Shown here piece after piece: positions 1 to 4,879 of a DNA stretch of 9,141 nt. The stretch lies in assembly GCA_030040415.1 (NCBI GenBank), contig JASHTT010000481.1, positions 1 to 9,141 of the forward strand, written 5' to 3'. The stretch's first letter is position 1. Each line of letters starts with the position of its first letter. The translations under genes and the position numbers were made by a program. Under the pieces are notes generated by a model, which was given only the letters and a program-made list of their open reading frames with translations, was not told the origin of the DNA and searched no databases. The stretch is from Streptosporangiaceae bacterium. Its GTDB lineage: Bacteria; Actinomycetota; Actinomycetes; Streptosporangiales; Streptosporangiaceae.

Positions 1-833
1 CACGCTTGCGCGCCACCGCCGGGGTCCGTCGAGTACAAGACCTGGCTCTGGCCGTCTTCCGCCAGGCAGAACGACGTCGACGGGCAGGTCAGCTCGAACA
101 TCTCGACGGGACTGGCGACGTCCTTCGATGTCCATGCAGACGGGCCGCCAGCCGGATTCTTGGACGTCAGCACGTCCCCTTTGTTGTCAGTGGCGACGCA
201 GAACGAGGCCGTTGGGCAAGCCACCCCGGTGAGACCGTCGCCGGTGTTGGTGATGAAGTGCGTCCAGCTCGGCGACTTGGCCGCCGGATCGGTGGACACG
301 ATGAGGTGTCCCTGCACGCCGGCGGCAACGCACAGGTCGGCGCTAGCGCACGCTAGGTGGTAGTACCGGTCCCTGTCGACGGCCGTGGACCGCGTCCAGG
401 CCGGACTCGCGCTCGCCGGATCGGTCGAGGTGTAGATACCATTGCCGGCCAGCCCGGCGCAGAACGTCGACGTCGGGCAGTCGACGGTGCCGATGCCCGC
501 GCTATCGGGCATGACCCGCCATGAGGTTGAACCTGTCGGGTCTGTGGACGTCGCCAGGATGGCCGAGCCGTCGTCGGAGCCCGCAGCCACGCATAGGCCC
601 GCGCTCGGACAGGACACGGAACTCAGGTCGAAGCTTGGGTTGGGTATGGTCGCCTGATCCACGTCTTGCGGAGCGCTCCAGGCCAGCGGCGGCGGACTCG
701 CCGCCGCGGTCACCGCCGACGATGGTGCGGCCGCCAGCCCGATCGGCGCTGCCACGGCCGCGGCGGCCAGCGCCAGCCACAACCGCCGTCCTACACCGAC
801 CCGCCCGGCTCGTCCTGCCTGCGCACGCGACAT
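1..833 (-). CDS. Secreted paired-cysteine repeat protein (beta-propeller-like), 3' end beyond window
   Basis: Reading the minus strand from ATG 833 gives 277 open codons to the window edge, so the C-terminus is missing. Residues 1-45 form a signal peptide: an Arg-rich n-region ending GRR, a hydrophobic LWLALAAAAVAAPIGLAAA core, then Ala/Ser residues suitable for cleavage. At least five repeats of about 40-50 residues follow. Each has a C-x6-C pair (for example SCPSAGLCVAAG and ACPTASFCVATD), then a small G-containing strand, an S-T-D-P or S-K-N-P turn and a Trp (AWT, SWT). This pattern is familiar from actinobacterial exported proteins with disulphide-stapled BNR/propeller-like blades; no enzymatic residues are evident. 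The start is well supported by GGAGG seven bases before the ATG. It lies 57 nt downstream of the Ig remnant on the same strand, so the two may have shared a transcript. The ligand or role is unknown. Confidence 0.85.
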   Translation of the reverse strand, partial: MSRAQAGRAGRVGVGRRLWLALAAAAVAAPIGLAAAPSSAVTAAASPPPLAWSAPQDVDQATIPNPSFDLSSVSCPSAGLCVAAGSDDGSAILATSTDPTGSTSWRVMPDSAGIGTVDCPTSTFCAGLAGNGIYTSTDPASASPAWTRSTAVDRDRYYHLACASADLCVAAGVQGHLIVSTDPAAKSPSWTHFITNTGDGLTGVACPTASFCVATDNKGDVLTSKNPAGGPSAWTSKDVASPVEMFELTCPSTSFCLAEDGQSQVLYSTDPGGGAQA

Positions 834-890
834 GGCCGTTCCTCCGCTCCCGGCTAGTCCGCGCTCGTACGCGGGTCAGCTAGCCACTGG

Positions 891-1179
891 TTACTTGCTG
901 ATGGTGAGCTTGACCGCTGGTGAAGTGAATGGCTTGAAGGCGGTACTGCCGCCGTAGCTGGCGTGCAGCGGGTAGCTGTCGGCCTTGAGCTGGCGGCTGG
1001 TCAGCGCGCAGCTGGCAGTGGCGTGGTCGAGGGTCAGCGCGCAGATCGTCGTGGCGCGGCTGATGTTGAGCGGCTGGCTGGCGCTGGCGGCAAAGCGCAA
1101 CAGCGGCCAGTCCTACGGCGATTGCCTTCGGTCTGCGACACTGGCGAGTCCGGCCAGTCCGCATCCACGCGCGCACCAT
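891..1179 (-). pseudogene. Frameshifted secreted Ig-like domain protein remnant
   Basis: From ATG 1179 (GGGGAG six bases upstream) the frame encodes a good signal-peptide start: MVRAWMRTGRTRQCRRPK, then AIAVGLAAVAL. It then leaves the sensible frame near 1092-1094. The next frame down encodes an Ig-like C-terminal half (CALTL, ASCALTS, a Y-HASYGGSTAF strand, and a PAVKLTISK end) stopping at TAA 891. Removing one T (minus strand) from the TTT at 1092-1094 fuses the two into a continuous 95-residue protein with core AVALAASASQ, an ideal signal-peptidase region. So either the gene carries a 1-nt insertion or the sequence has an error. The Ig domain lacks its first half (no GTVTF-type strands), which suggests an earlier internal deletion. 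This Ig type commonly ends actinobacterial Cys-repeat exported proteins, which fits its neighbour. The alternative, a cytoplasmic 69-residue protein from TTG 1100, has no ribosome site. Confidence 0.65.
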
Positions 1180-1259
1180 GGCCTGCTCCCCGTTGTCGGC
1201 ACCCGCACCGCGACAACGAGAAAGTTAACGGGAATGAATCGTTTTGGCCAGAGTCGGCC

Positions 1260-1289
1260 TTCCTGATGGGGAGTGTTCCCCATCAGGAA
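1260..1289 (-). terminator. 13-bp perfect hairpin, terminator of the PLDc_N gene
   Basis: A perfect inverted repeat TTCCTGATGGGGA / TCCCCATCAGGAA with a 4-nt loop begins 3 nt after the TAA (1295-1293) of the minus-strand membrane-protein gene. No U-tract follows on the minus strand, so it would be a U-less hairpin terminator of the kind seen in actinobacteria. No plus-strand gene ends here, so the minus-strand assignment is the natural one. It also separates that gene from the promoter region of the Ig remnant. Confidence 0.75.
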
Positions 1290-1292
1290 TCT

Positions 1293-1697
1293 TTAGACGT
1301 CGTCGCGGGTCCCGCGGATACGACGGTCAAGTTCGAGCAGGAAGTCGGGGTCGTCGTCAGGTCCAAGAGGACGGCGTGCCACTAGGCCGGCCACCGCGCC
1401 ACCCGGCTCCGCGTAGCCGGCGGCAGCCTGCGCGGCCGGGTGCCGTAGCAGCGCGTCGGCAGGACCGAGGCCATTCCCGTAGTACATGCTCGACCGGTGC
1501 CGGAGCGACGGTCGCCTCGGCCGCCCGACTATCAGCCATGCAGCGGCGCCGAAGACCCAGAATGCTGCAGCTACGAAGAGCCACGTGCCCTTGGACAGGA
1601 CCGTGAACTCCGAGTCGGGCGTCATGGTGATGTCCAGCATGCACGGCAGCACAAAACCGACACTAAACAGGATGATCAGCGCACATGCTAGCCACAT
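1293..1697 (-). CDS. PLDc_N-domain small membrane protein
   Basis: A 134-residue protein from ATG 1697. Residues 3-22 are a first membrane helix (ACALIILFSVGFVLP), then comes a short polar turn with MTPDSEF, a second helix at about 37-57 (TWLFVAAAFWVFGAAAWLIVG), and the basic GRPRR stop-transfer. This two-helix layout ending in G-R-P is the phospholipase D-nuclease N-terminal (PLDc_N) domain, which in actinobacteria is a stand-alone membrane protein with no PLD catalytic HKD motif; none is present here. The C-terminus ends with DDDPDFLLELDRRIRG, an acidic-amphipathic tail common in these proteins. The molecular role of the family is not established. The open frame extends upstream to 1835, but ATG 1697 fits the domain start and has TAGGCT seven bases before it, as expected of a leaderless mRNA. 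It is followed at once by a hairpin terminator, so it is probably monocistronic. Confidence 0.8.
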   Translation of the reverse strand: MWLACALIILFSVGFVLPCMLDITMTPDSEFTVLSKGTWLFVAAAFWVFGAAAWLIVGRPRRPSLRHRSSMYYGNGLGPADALLRHPAAQAAAGYAEPGGAVAGLVARRPLGPDDDPDFLLELDRRIRGTRDDV

Positions 1698-1704
1698 GGC
1701 AGGC

Positions 1705-1710
1705 AGCCTA
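1705..1710 (-). promoter_or_regulatory. Putative -10 (TAGGCT) for leaderless PLDc_N mRNA
   Basis: On the minus strand TAGGCT fits the actinobacterial TANNNT -10 and ends 7 nt before ATG 1697. There is no Shine-Dalgarno sequence before that ATG, so transcription probably starts at or next to the start codon. The -35 is unconvincing; a TTGTGACC element lies a little too far upstream. Confidence 0.45.
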
Positions 1711-1731
1711 GCCTGTTCCGGGCAGTGCTCG

Positions 1732-1835
1732 GTCACAAATGCAACATCTGTCACAGCCCGTGCCGTTGGGTCAGGCCGGTCACGTTGTGTGACATCGCCT
1801 GACAGCGCGATGTGCCCGGGCATAGCCTGACCCAA
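1732..1835. repeat. Nested inverted repeats in divergent intergenic region
   Basis: Between the divergent PLDc_N and metalloprotease genes lies a dense set of symmetries. An 11-bp perfect pair TTGGGTCAGGC (1766-1776) / GCCTGACCCAA (1825-1835) encloses GTCAC-5 nt-GTGAC (1779-1793), ACATCGC-8 nt-GCGATGT (1792-1798 / 1807-1813) and the 10-bp palindrome TGCCCGGGCA (1813-1822). Two more GTCACA copies sit at 1732-1737 and 1750-1755. The outer pair plus the ACATCGC stem could fold as one long hairpin in DNA or RNA. Alternatively the GTCAC/GTGAC set could be an operator array controlling one or both flanking genes. Which of these is correct cannot be told from sequence alone. Confidence 0.55.
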
Positions 1836-1888
1836 TCGGGCGGCGCGTCCAGGGCGGCCCGCGAGCTCTGAGGTGGGCAGGTCGGGTC

Positions 1889-3034
1889 ATGTTGCGTCGC
1901 CTTCTGCCAGGCCGCGCCGGGTGGCTGGGTCGGCTCCGGCCTCGCGCGCGAGGGGCTCAGGCGACCGCCACCAAGGCACCCTCGGCCACGCCAGAGGACC
2001 CAGCCCTAACGAGGCGACCCGCCCCGCCGCGCGGTCGCCCCGGCAGTCACCGGCGGCCCGCGCGCGGTCGGCGGGGGACTTCTGGCGCTGCACCGGTCCC
2101 CGCTCCCGCACCTCCGGCTCCGGCTATCGGGGTCGCCGCGGTCAGGGTCGGACAGACCGACGAGCCGCTAACACGGTCTGGCCAGGCCCGGTCCGGCAGT
2201 GTCGGCGTCACGGGACGGCAGGCCGGCGGTGCCGACAGCGGTGCCGGCAGCGGAGCCGCTCGGGCAGCGATCAGGACCGCCGCCGCCGACCACGGCAAGG
2301 CCACGGGAGCAGCCGCGACGTACATGAGCAAGGCGGCAGTAGCCCAGGGCTCAGGCAAATCCGCGGGTGGGCGGGCAGATGCGCGAACCGTGACCACGAC
2401 CAAACCGTGGTACGAAACCGCGACGGACGGACGCCTGGATCCGGCCCTGCGGTACTGCGGCAGCCTCGAGGCGGTACTGCACCGGGACTGGGCGCCCGGT
2501 GATCAGCTGACATCCGAGGTGGTGACGGCCATCCGGCGACTCGCCGAGCTGCCACAGCTGATCAAGGACAAACTGGCCGCCGGGCTGGATGCAATTTACG
2601 TGGGGGCAGGGGGCGTGCCCGATCTCGACGACATGGGCAGGCTCAAGGGCGTCCCGCTGCCGTCCGGGCACGCGACGTGGGACGCGTGCGCGGGAGCGTA
2701 CGGGCACGGCAAGATCGTCATTGGCTCCCGCCCGTCACCCACTCCCGACGTCACGTGTCACGAGGTCGGCCATGCGCTGGATGACATCGACGGGCCCGAC
2801 GGCGAGTGGCAGTCGGACTCTACGGAGTTCCGCGGCCTTTATGAACGGTGCGAGCCGCGGATGGCCGGCGCGTTCGCCGGGCACGCGGGCGAGGCCGGCC
2901 GGCGCGAGTTCTTCGCTGATGCCTTCGCGGCGATCGCGTCGGGACAGCGGCCAGCACTGCTCGACATGCTTGGCGGGGACACCAGGGCCGCCCTGGACGT
3001 GATGCTCTATTTCAACGTGCGGTATGGCATCTGA
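1889..3034 (+). CDS. Lethal-factor-like (M34/ATLF-type) zinc metalloprotease with disordered N-terminus
   Basis: A 381-residue protein. Residues 1-165 are Ala/Gly/Pro/Arg-rich and look disordered; the first 35 are strongly basic and there is no hydrophobic Sec core. Residues 170-381 form a compact domain. It contains VGAGGVPDLDDMGRLKGVPLP and a WDACAGAYGHGKIVIGS strand region, then the gluzincin motif HEVGHALDD (H291, E292, H295) and EFFADAF (E340). In anthrax lethal factor the ligands lie in HEFGHAVDD (H686, H690) and EFFAEAF (E735). The H-to-E spacing is 49 residues in both proteins, so zinc binding and peptide hydrolysis are a strong inference. The residue aligning with lethal factor Tyr728 is Ala333, next to His332, so transition-state stabilisation may differ. 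The substrate is unknown. ATG 1889 is the upstream start, with only a moderate GAGGTGGG-type site; ATG 2324 (residue 146) would give a protease-only form. The next gene overlaps the stop and may be its immunity or partner protein. Confidence 0.75.
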   Translation: MLRRLLPGRAGWLGRLRPRARGAQATATKAPSATPEDPALTRRPAPPRGRPGSHRRPARGRRGTSGAAPVPAPAPPAPAIGVAAVRVGQTDEPLTRSGQARSGSVGVTGRQAGGADSGAGSGAARAAIRTAAADHGKATGAAATYMSKAAVAQGSGKSAGGRADARTVTTTKPWYETATDGRLDPALRYCGSLEAVLHRDWAPGDQLTSEVVTAIRRLAELPQLIKDKLAAGLDAIYVGAGGVPDLDDMGRLKGVPLPSGHATWDACAGAYGHGKIVIGSRPSPTPDVTCHEVGHALDDIDGPDGEWQSDSTEFRGLYERCEPRMAGAFAGHAGEAGRREFFADAFAAIASGQRPALLDMLGGDTRAALDVMLYFNVRYGI

Positions 3035-3320
3035 TGGGGTTCAGCGACCGATGTTCGTGATCCGGCTAGCCAACGGCAACCTGCTAGTGCCCGAGTACGC
3101 CGTCAGCGAGGACGAGCGGCTGATGGGCGACGCTTACGTCGAGATCAGCGCCGACCACCCGGACTACCTGCGGTTGAGCGCGGCGGCGCTGACCCAGCAG
3201 GAGGATGAGGAGCGACGCAGGCGCTGGCAGGACGGCGACGAATCGCTGCGTCGCGAGTTCCTCGATTACCTAGCCCGGCACGGCGCCGATGGCGGCTGGC
3301 ACGACGACGAGAACGCCTAA
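3024..3320 (+). CDS. Small acidic hypothetical protein overlapping the metalloprotease gene
   Basis: 98 codons, beginning inside the last codons of the metalloprotease gene (11-nt overlap with its TGA), on the same strand and so probably translationally coupled. ATG 3051, giving 89 residues beginning MFVIRLANGNLLVPE, is an equally good start; neither has a strong ribosome site. From residue 10 on there are about 21 Asp/Glu against about 10 Arg, so the protein is markedly acidic. The N-terminal half reads as beta-strands (FVIRLANGNLLVP, AYVEIS), and the C-terminal half as one charged amphipathic helix (QQEDEERRRRWQDGDESLRREFLDYL). There are no Cys, no signal peptide and no membrane segment, so it is cytoplasmic. 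I do not recognise a named family. Its position makes an inhibitor, immunity protein or chaperone for the protease the natural hypothesis, but that rests on context alone. Confidence 0.7.
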   Translation: MASDGVQRPMFVIRLANGNLLVPEYAVSEDERLMGDAYVEISADHPDYLRLSAAALTQQEDEERRRRWQDGDESLRREFLDYLARHGADGGWHDDENA

Positions 3321-3412
3321 CGCTGCCGCGTGCTCGGCGCACGGGCAGGCGATTGCCCGGAAGACTTAACAGTGGCTTGCGACGGCGGTACGTCTTCGCC
3401 TAGCGCAGCGCT

Positions 3413-3613
3413 TCAGGCGGAGTGATCCCCAGCCGCTGGCTGGCCGTCGAGAAGCTGGCGCACCTCGGCCTCCCTGAAGCGGCGGTGTCCTCCCGGAGTG
3501 CGGATGCTGCTAATTCGGCCGGAGGCAGCCCAGCGGGTCACTGTCTTCGGATCGACCCTGAACAATGCGGCCACTTCCCCCGGCGTGAGCAGTCGCTCAC
3601 TGCTGCCGTCCAT
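3413..3613 (-). CDS. bldC: BldC-family MerR-like DNA-binding regulator
   Basis: A 66-residue protein that is almost entirely one winged-helix domain of the MerR/excisionase type. It has LLTPGEVAALFRVDPKTVTRW (helix-turn-helix, about residues 8-28), a wing SGRISSIRTPGGHRRF (31-46), and the helix REAEVRQLL (47-55). This agrees closely with my memory of Streptomyces BldC (about 68 residues: LLTPAEVA-MFRVDPKTVTRWA, SIRT-GGHRRYRE). Known BldC binds direct repeats as head-to-tail oligomers and times development by keeping cells in vegetative growth; it has no effector domain, and none is seen here. ATG 3613 is chosen because GGAGG sits seven bases upstream (3621-3625); the open frame continues to GTG 3634 but that start would bury the ribosome site. 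It is transcribed divergently from the DUF4229 gene. Short BldC-like paralogues exist, so orthology is probable, not proven. Confidence 0.85.
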   Translation of the reverse strand: MDGSSERLLTPGEVAALFRVDPKTVTRWAASGRISSIRTPGGHRRFREAEVRQLLDGQPAAGDHSA

Positions 3614-3620
3614 ACCTGTG

Positions 3621-3625
3621 CCTCC
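3621..3625 (-). promoter_or_regulatory. Strong Shine-Dalgarno GGAGG deciding the bldC start
   Basis: On the minus strand GGAGG is followed by a 7-nt spacer (CACAGGT) and ATG 3613. It lies within the longer open frame beginning at GTG 3634 and argues for the shorter protein. Confidence 0.7.
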
Positions 3626-3654
3626 ACCCTCCACGATTCAAGGTCACAAGTGTG

Positions 3655-3690
3655 GCAGAAGTTCTAGGTTTATACCTTGATTTAGCCTGA
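3655..3690 (-). promoter_or_regulatory. AT-rich patch, probable bldC promoter region
   Basis: This is an unusually AT-rich stretch in a GC-rich window, about 45-75 bp upstream of the bldC ATG. On the minus strand it holds TATAAA (3674-3669) inside AAGGTATAAACCT, which has AGGT/ACCT half-symmetry. It is the best -10 candidate for the gene, but no clear -35 was found, so the assignment is tentative. Confidence 0.35.
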
Positions 3691-3775
3691 AGACCGCTCA
3701 GCGCCTGTTGTCGGATTCCTTACCGTCGCCTGTCGCACCCGGCACCCGCGGCGGTCAGCGGCACGCGAACTGCAC

Positions 3776-3781
3776 TAGGCT
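3776..3781 (+). promoter_or_regulatory. Putative -10 (TAGGCT) for DUF4229 gene
   Basis: TAGGCT matches TANNNT and ends 9 nt before ATG 3791, which lacks a clear Shine-Dalgarno sequence. The same hexamer precedes the PLDc_N gene. This suggests a leaderless or near-leaderless transcript. Confidence 0.4.
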
Positions 3782-3790
3782 GTCAGTGCC

Positions 3791-4033
3791 ATGCGTGCAA
3801 TGTTGTCGTACTCGGTCTTGCGGATCGCGATCTTCTTCGCGGTCGTCTTGATCCTGGCGCTCGCCGGCGTGCACGGGTTCCTGCTGCTCCTTGTGGCCGC
3901 GGCGGTCAGCGCGCTGATCAGCCTGGTGGTCTTGTCCAAGCTCCGGAACAGGATGTCCACCTCGCTCACGAAGAGGCTGGGAAACTTCCGCGAACGCCTC
4001 GACGAGGGCACCAGGGCCGAGGACATCGACTGA
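3791..4033 (+). CDS. DUF4229-type small membrane protein
   Basis: An 80-residue protein with an N-terminal helix pair, LRIAIFFAVVLILALAGV (about 10-27) and FLLLLVAAAVSALISLVVL (about 30-48), separated by a short HG turn. A basic-acidic cytoplasmic tail follows (KLRNRMSTSLTKRLGNFRERLDEGTRAEDID). The pattern M-x-x-Y-S-V-L-R-I, two tightly packed helices, then S-K-L-R-x-R-M and a charged tail is that of the actinobacterial DUF4229 family. That family's function is unknown; members are usually 80-120 residues and lie alone or near menaquinone or respiratory genes. Here the neighbours are bldC (divergent) and the toxin gene (convergent, 48 nt away), so context adds nothing. ATG 3800 is a possible alternative start, but 3791 keeps the usual N-terminal Arg. 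Confidence 0.75.
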   Translation: MRAMLSYSVLRIAIFFAVVLILALAGVHGFLLLLVAAAVSALISLVVLSKLRNRMSTSLTKRLGNFRERLDEGTRAEDID

Positions 4034-4081
4034 CCGACAGTCCTGAGAACGTGGCTGCCCACCCCAGCGTCGAGGCGCGCG

Positions 4082-4381
4082 TTACTCCAGGTCGAAGGCG
4101 AGCCGGAGCGCCACCGTAAGCGCGGCCTCCTGCGCTGGCAAGAGGTAGCCGATCTGACGGCCTAGTGTGTCGGCCGGAACCGTAACGATGTTGTCGCAGC
4201 TGATGACGCTCGCGCGACTCAGCCCGTTCGCTCGTCCAACCGGGACTTCAGTCGAAAGTCCGCGCACGGTCGTTGTGATGGGCGCCAGCGTGACCCTGGC
4301 CATGTGCGGCCGCACCAGCTCGCGGGTGAGGAGCACAACCGGTCTCGTCTTGTCGAGTTCGGCGAGGTGAATCGGCCGCAT
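4082..4381 (-). CDS. MazF/PemK-family type II toxin (endoribonuclease)
   Basis: A 99-residue protein with the compact MazF/PemK barrel layout. It has a first strand IHLAELDKTRPVVLLTR (R13-P14 is the conserved RPV turn), VTLAPITTTVRGLSTEVPVG (residues 30-49, the conserved P-I-T-T strand that helps form the RNA site), then NGLSRASVISCDNIVTVP (52-69), and a C-terminal helix. Family members are sequence-specific endoribonucleases that cut mRNA or other RNAs when freed from antitoxin. Length and motifs are complete, so activity is plausible. ATG 4381 overlaps the antitoxin TGA as TGATG, a standard arrangement for coupled translation; the GTG one codon upstream is less likely. Transcription would come from the antitoxin promoter. 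The cleavage site cannot be predicted here. Confidence 0.88.
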   Translation of the reverse strand: MRPIHLAELDKTRPVVLLTRELVRPHMARVTLAPITTTVRGLSTEVPVGRANGLSRASVISCDNIVTVPADTLGRQIGYLLPAQEAALTVALRLAFDLE

Positions 4382-4614
4382 CACGCAACGTCCGGTGGAA
4401 AGCGCGCAGCGTAATTGGCTAGGTCGTCCATATCAGTGTCGGCACCGGCCTCGGAAAGGATCGCGGCGTCCCTGGCTGCGATCTCCCAGCGGATCTCCCG
4501 CGCCAGGGCCCGCTCTATCACCGAAGCGCGGCTGCTGGCCCGGCCTTCGGCTACCAGCTGGTCGAGGAACTCGACCATGTCATCCGGCAGCCGCACCGCA
4601 ATCTGAGTCGTCAC
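4381..4614 (-). CDS. Ribbon-helix-helix antitoxin partner of MazF
   Basis: A 77-residue protein. Residues 2-14 (TTQIAVRLPDDMV) are the DNA-contacting ribbon and the two following helices (VEFLDQLVAEGRASSRASVIERALAREI) complete an RHH fold. The C-terminal part is acidic (DTDMDDLANYAARF) and is the expected toxin-binding tail. Such antitoxins neutralise the toxin and repress their own operon as TA complex. GTG 4614 is chosen because it begins the conserved VTTQIAVRL and sits six bases after a TATTCT -10, fitting a leaderless mRNA; TTG 4635 is possible but lies upstream of that -10. The stop codon overlaps the toxin start. Confidence 0.87.
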   Translation of the reverse strand: MTTQIAVRLPDDMVEFLDQLVAEGRASSRASVIERALAREIRWEIAARDAAILSEAGADTDMDDLANYAARFPPDVA

Positions 4615-4620
4615 GCTTCG

Positions 4621-4626
4621 AGAATA
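4621..4626 (-). promoter_or_regulatory. Putative -10 (TATTCT) of the TA operon
   Basis: TATTCT on the minus strand matches TANNNT and ends exactly 6 nt before GTG 4614, the spacing expected for a transcript whose first base is the start codon. There is no Shine-Dalgarno sequence. The -35 is poor. Confidence 0.5.
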
Positions 4627-4657
4627 CCAAGCCAAATCCCAGCTTGGGAGCTATGAC

Positions 4658-4687
4658 GGGATGCAATTGGGATGCGCAGCGGGATGC
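4658..4687. repeat. Three GGGATGC direct repeats upstream of the TA promoter
   Basis: GGGATGC occurs at 4658-4664, 4669-4675 and 4681-4687, with start-to-start spacing of 11 and 12 bp, close to one helical turn. They lie about 30-60 bp upstream of the TA -10, in the 265-bp gene-free interval 4615-4879. Same-face phased heptamers suggest a protein-binding array, but no regulator can be named. Nothing else convincing was seen in the interval. Confidence 0.45.
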
Positions 4688-4879
4688 ACCGGCGGGCCAG
4701 CGCACCACCAGGGCTAGCCCAAATGCCGCCGGCCGGCCCCGCACGCGGGCCAACGACAGGCCCTGATGGTTGCGCCGGACCCTGGGGAAATCTTTTCCGC
4801 TCCGCATGCCCCGTGCCAATGGACCTAGGTGCACTCTTAGCGGGCAGTTGAACCGTCGCCGGCCGCTACGAGCAGACGG

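Noticed and set aside
891..1100. Stand-alone 69-residue protein from TTG 1100
   Set aside because: It has no ribosome site, begins mid-domain, and restoring one base gives a proper signal peptide upstream.
1244..1606. Plus-strand frame opposite the PLDc_N gene
   Set aside because: No domain is visible, and the minus strand has clear membrane helices and a matching terminator.
1873..2502. Plus-strand frame overlapping the protease N-terminus
   Set aside because: It is Arg/Gly/Ser-rich without domains and ends before the metalloprotease core. It remains a slight doubt because the protease N-terminus is itself low-complexity.
3335..3390. Possible terminator (CGGGCA/TGCCCG hairpin) after the acidic protein gene
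   Set aside because: The stem is only 6 bp with a 6-nt loop and no U-run, which is weak in DNA this GC-rich.
3614..3634. GTG 3634 as bldC start
   Set aside because: It would place the strong GGAGG inside the coding region and adds MEGGGTG, which is not part of the family.
4733..4752. GC-rich hairpin in the interval between the TA operon and the APS kinase gene
   Set aside because: It has only a 5-bp stem with a mismatch and lies too far from the kinase stop for a confident terminator call.
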